Positions 19,772-20,749 of a stretch of DNA of 20,749 bases are shown piece after piece. The notes beneath the pieces were generated by a model that ran no database searches, was not told the DNA's origin, and saw nothing but the letters and a program-made list of their open reading frames with translations. Position 1 is the first letter of the stretch. Each line of letters begins with the position of its first letter. Made by a program: the position numbers and the translations under genes. The DNA is taken from NCBI GenBank assembly GCA_025928435.1, contig JAICJM010000053.1, positions 1 to 20,749 of the forward strand, written 5' to 3'. Source of the stretch: Thermoleophilia bacterium (lineage in GTDB: Bacteria; Actinomycetota; Thermoleophilia; Gaiellales; JAICJC01).

Positions 19772-20716
19772 TCAGCTCTCGAGCTGCTCGAGCGCGCACT
19801 CGTCGGCGCGCTTGTCGTCGCGGAAGCGCAGCAGCCGCGCCCCGTGGCGGATCCGGTGGCCGCTCTTGTGGTCGAAGCTCACCTCCGCGACGAGGTCGGG
19901 GCGCAGGCCGCGCCACTCGCGGTCGCGGTCGGCGCTCCAGCGGTTCGGCTCCGACGCGCCGTGCTCCCCGGTCTCGTGGGAGGTGACGACGCCGACGAGC
20001 TCCCGCGCGTACCTGGCCGTGAACCCCGACGTGTGCCCGACGACGTGCAGCTCCCCCCCGTCGCCGTACAGGCCGAGGATCAGCGATCCGACCGTGCCCT
20101 CCTTCTTGCCGGGGCGCCAGCCGACGACGGCGCAGTCGATCGTGCGCACGCGCTTCACCTTCACCATCCCCACCCGCTCGCCGGGCTTGTACGGAGCGTC
20201 GGCGCGCTTGGCGATCACGCCCTCGGCCGTCTGCAGCCAGGGCTCGGCCTCGGCCCGGTCGGCGGTCGAGGGGATCAGCTCGACGGGGGCGCCGACGACG
20301 CCCTCCAGGGTCGTGCGCCGTTCCGCCAGCGGGGCGTCGAGCAGCGAGTCGTCGTCGCGGGCGAGGATGTCGAAGGCGACGAACGTCGCCGGCGTCTCCT
20401 CGGCCAGGCGGGCCACCCGCGACGCCGCCGGGTGGATCCGCTCCTGCAGGGCCTCGAAGTTCTCGCCGCCGCCGCCCGCGCGGATGACGAGCTCCCCGTC
20501 GAGCACATAGCGGCCCTCCGGGAAGCGCAGCTCGGGGAAGTAGCGTCCGAGCGGCTTGCCGTTGCGGGACTGGACGAAGATGTCCTCGCCGTCGACGAAT
20601 GCGACCGAGCGGAAGCCGTCCAGCTTCGGCTCGTAGAGCCAGCCGTCGCCGTCGGGGAGCTCCGCGGCCGAGCGCGCCAGCTGCGGCATCACGGGGGGTT
20701 CGAGCGGCAGCGCCAT
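19772..20716 (-). CDS. ATP-dependent DNA ligase, stand-alone LigC/LigD-ligase type
   Basis: A 314-aa ligase that seals nicks using ATP. Motif I is YEPKLDGFR with the adenylated Lys31; motif III-like FVAFDILARD; motif IV EGVIAKR; motif V MVKVKRVRTIDCAVVG; then an OB-fold domain (about 200-314, with GSLILGLYGDGGELHVVGHTSGF). It has no polymerase or nuclease domain of LigD and no Ku gene is near, so it resembles the short LigC-type repair ligases of actinobacteria. The ATG at 20716 has TAGCAT 9 nt upstream, a slightly long leaderless spacing. The last 33 nt of the window beyond it show no further gene. Confidence 0.93.
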   Translation of the reverse strand: MALPLEPPVMPQLARSAAELPDGDGWLYEPKLDGFRSVAFVDGEDIFVQSRNGKPLGRYFPELRFPEGRYVLDGELVIRAGGGGENFEALQERIHPAASRVARLAEETPATFVAFDILARDDDSLLDAPLAERRTTLEGVVGAPVELIPSTADRAEAEPWLQTAEGVIAKRADAPYKPGERVGMVKVKRVRTIDCAVVGWRPGKKEGTVGSLILGLYGDGGELHVVGHTSGFTARYARELVGVVTSHETGEHGASEPNRWSADRDREWRGLRPDLVAEVSFDHKSGHRIRHGARLLRFRDDKRADECALEQLES

Positions 20717-20749
20717 CGGGCCGCGATGCTACCAGGGGCGCCAGGAAGC

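Noticed and set aside
1..20749. CRISPR array, rRNA or prophage
   Set aside because: No regularly spaced direct repeats, rRNA segments or phage structural genes were seen.

Overview
The window is very GC-rich, gene-dense bacterial chromosome with strong G/C preference at third codon positions. The gene families, a GGGGACTGTCCCC/GGGGTCAGACCCC repeat class and frequent leaderless promoters (a TANNNT -10 box 6-7 nt before an ATG or GTG) suggest an actinobacterium. A deep lineage such as Thermoleophilia is my inference from style; no marker gene here proves it. There is no rRNA, CRISPR array, prophage or transposase gene.

Layout. 1-1491 (minus): a leaderless promoter, an 8-codon leader ORF, a terminator-like hairpin, a 53-aa HTH-like protein, and a PBP4-type D-Ala-D-Ala carboxypeptidase that runs off the left edge. 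1511-2642: a Nif3/DUF34 protein (minus) and a 100-aa unknown (plus). 2655-2728: tRNA-Pro(CGG), followed by a repeat hairpin. 2838-5230 (plus): an NAD(P)-binding epimerase/reductase and glucose-6-phosphate dehydrogenase. 5277-7648: a group II PLP decarboxylase (minus) divergent from a two-domain VOC/extradiol-dioxygenase-like protein (plus). 7646-7854: a 209-bp element bounded by 23-bp inverted repeats. 7870-10142 (plus): a SAM methyltransferase, a threonine-dehydratase-like enzyme and a YdeI-family protein. 10153-11546 (minus): a membrane metallophosphoesterase and a small membrane protein. 11593-13222 (plus): an EcsC-like protein and a membrane protein with a Cys-containing exported domain. 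13219-14578 (minus): a PG-binding/CHAP-like protein that lacks the expected catalytic Cys, and YqgE/AlgH.

14589-17258 (minus) is a thiamine-precursor ABC importer: ATPase and permease overlap and are controlled by one TPP riboswitch; the substrate-binding lipoprotein has its own, almost identical TPP riboswitch. Divergent from it is a homocysteine S-methyltransferase/methylenetetrahydrofolate reductase fusion (17296-19116). The right end holds a formate-dehydrogenase-gamma-like cytochrome b and a compact ATP-dependent DNA ligase (both minus).

The observations most worth following are the leaderless leader peptide with nested hairpins and terminator at 1329-1491, the 209-bp inverted-repeat element, the paired TPP riboswitches with the start codon next to P1, the window-wide leaderless promoter pattern, and the CHAP-like protein without its Cys. 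Genes leave almost no empty DNA; no gene-free stretch exceeds 300 bp.
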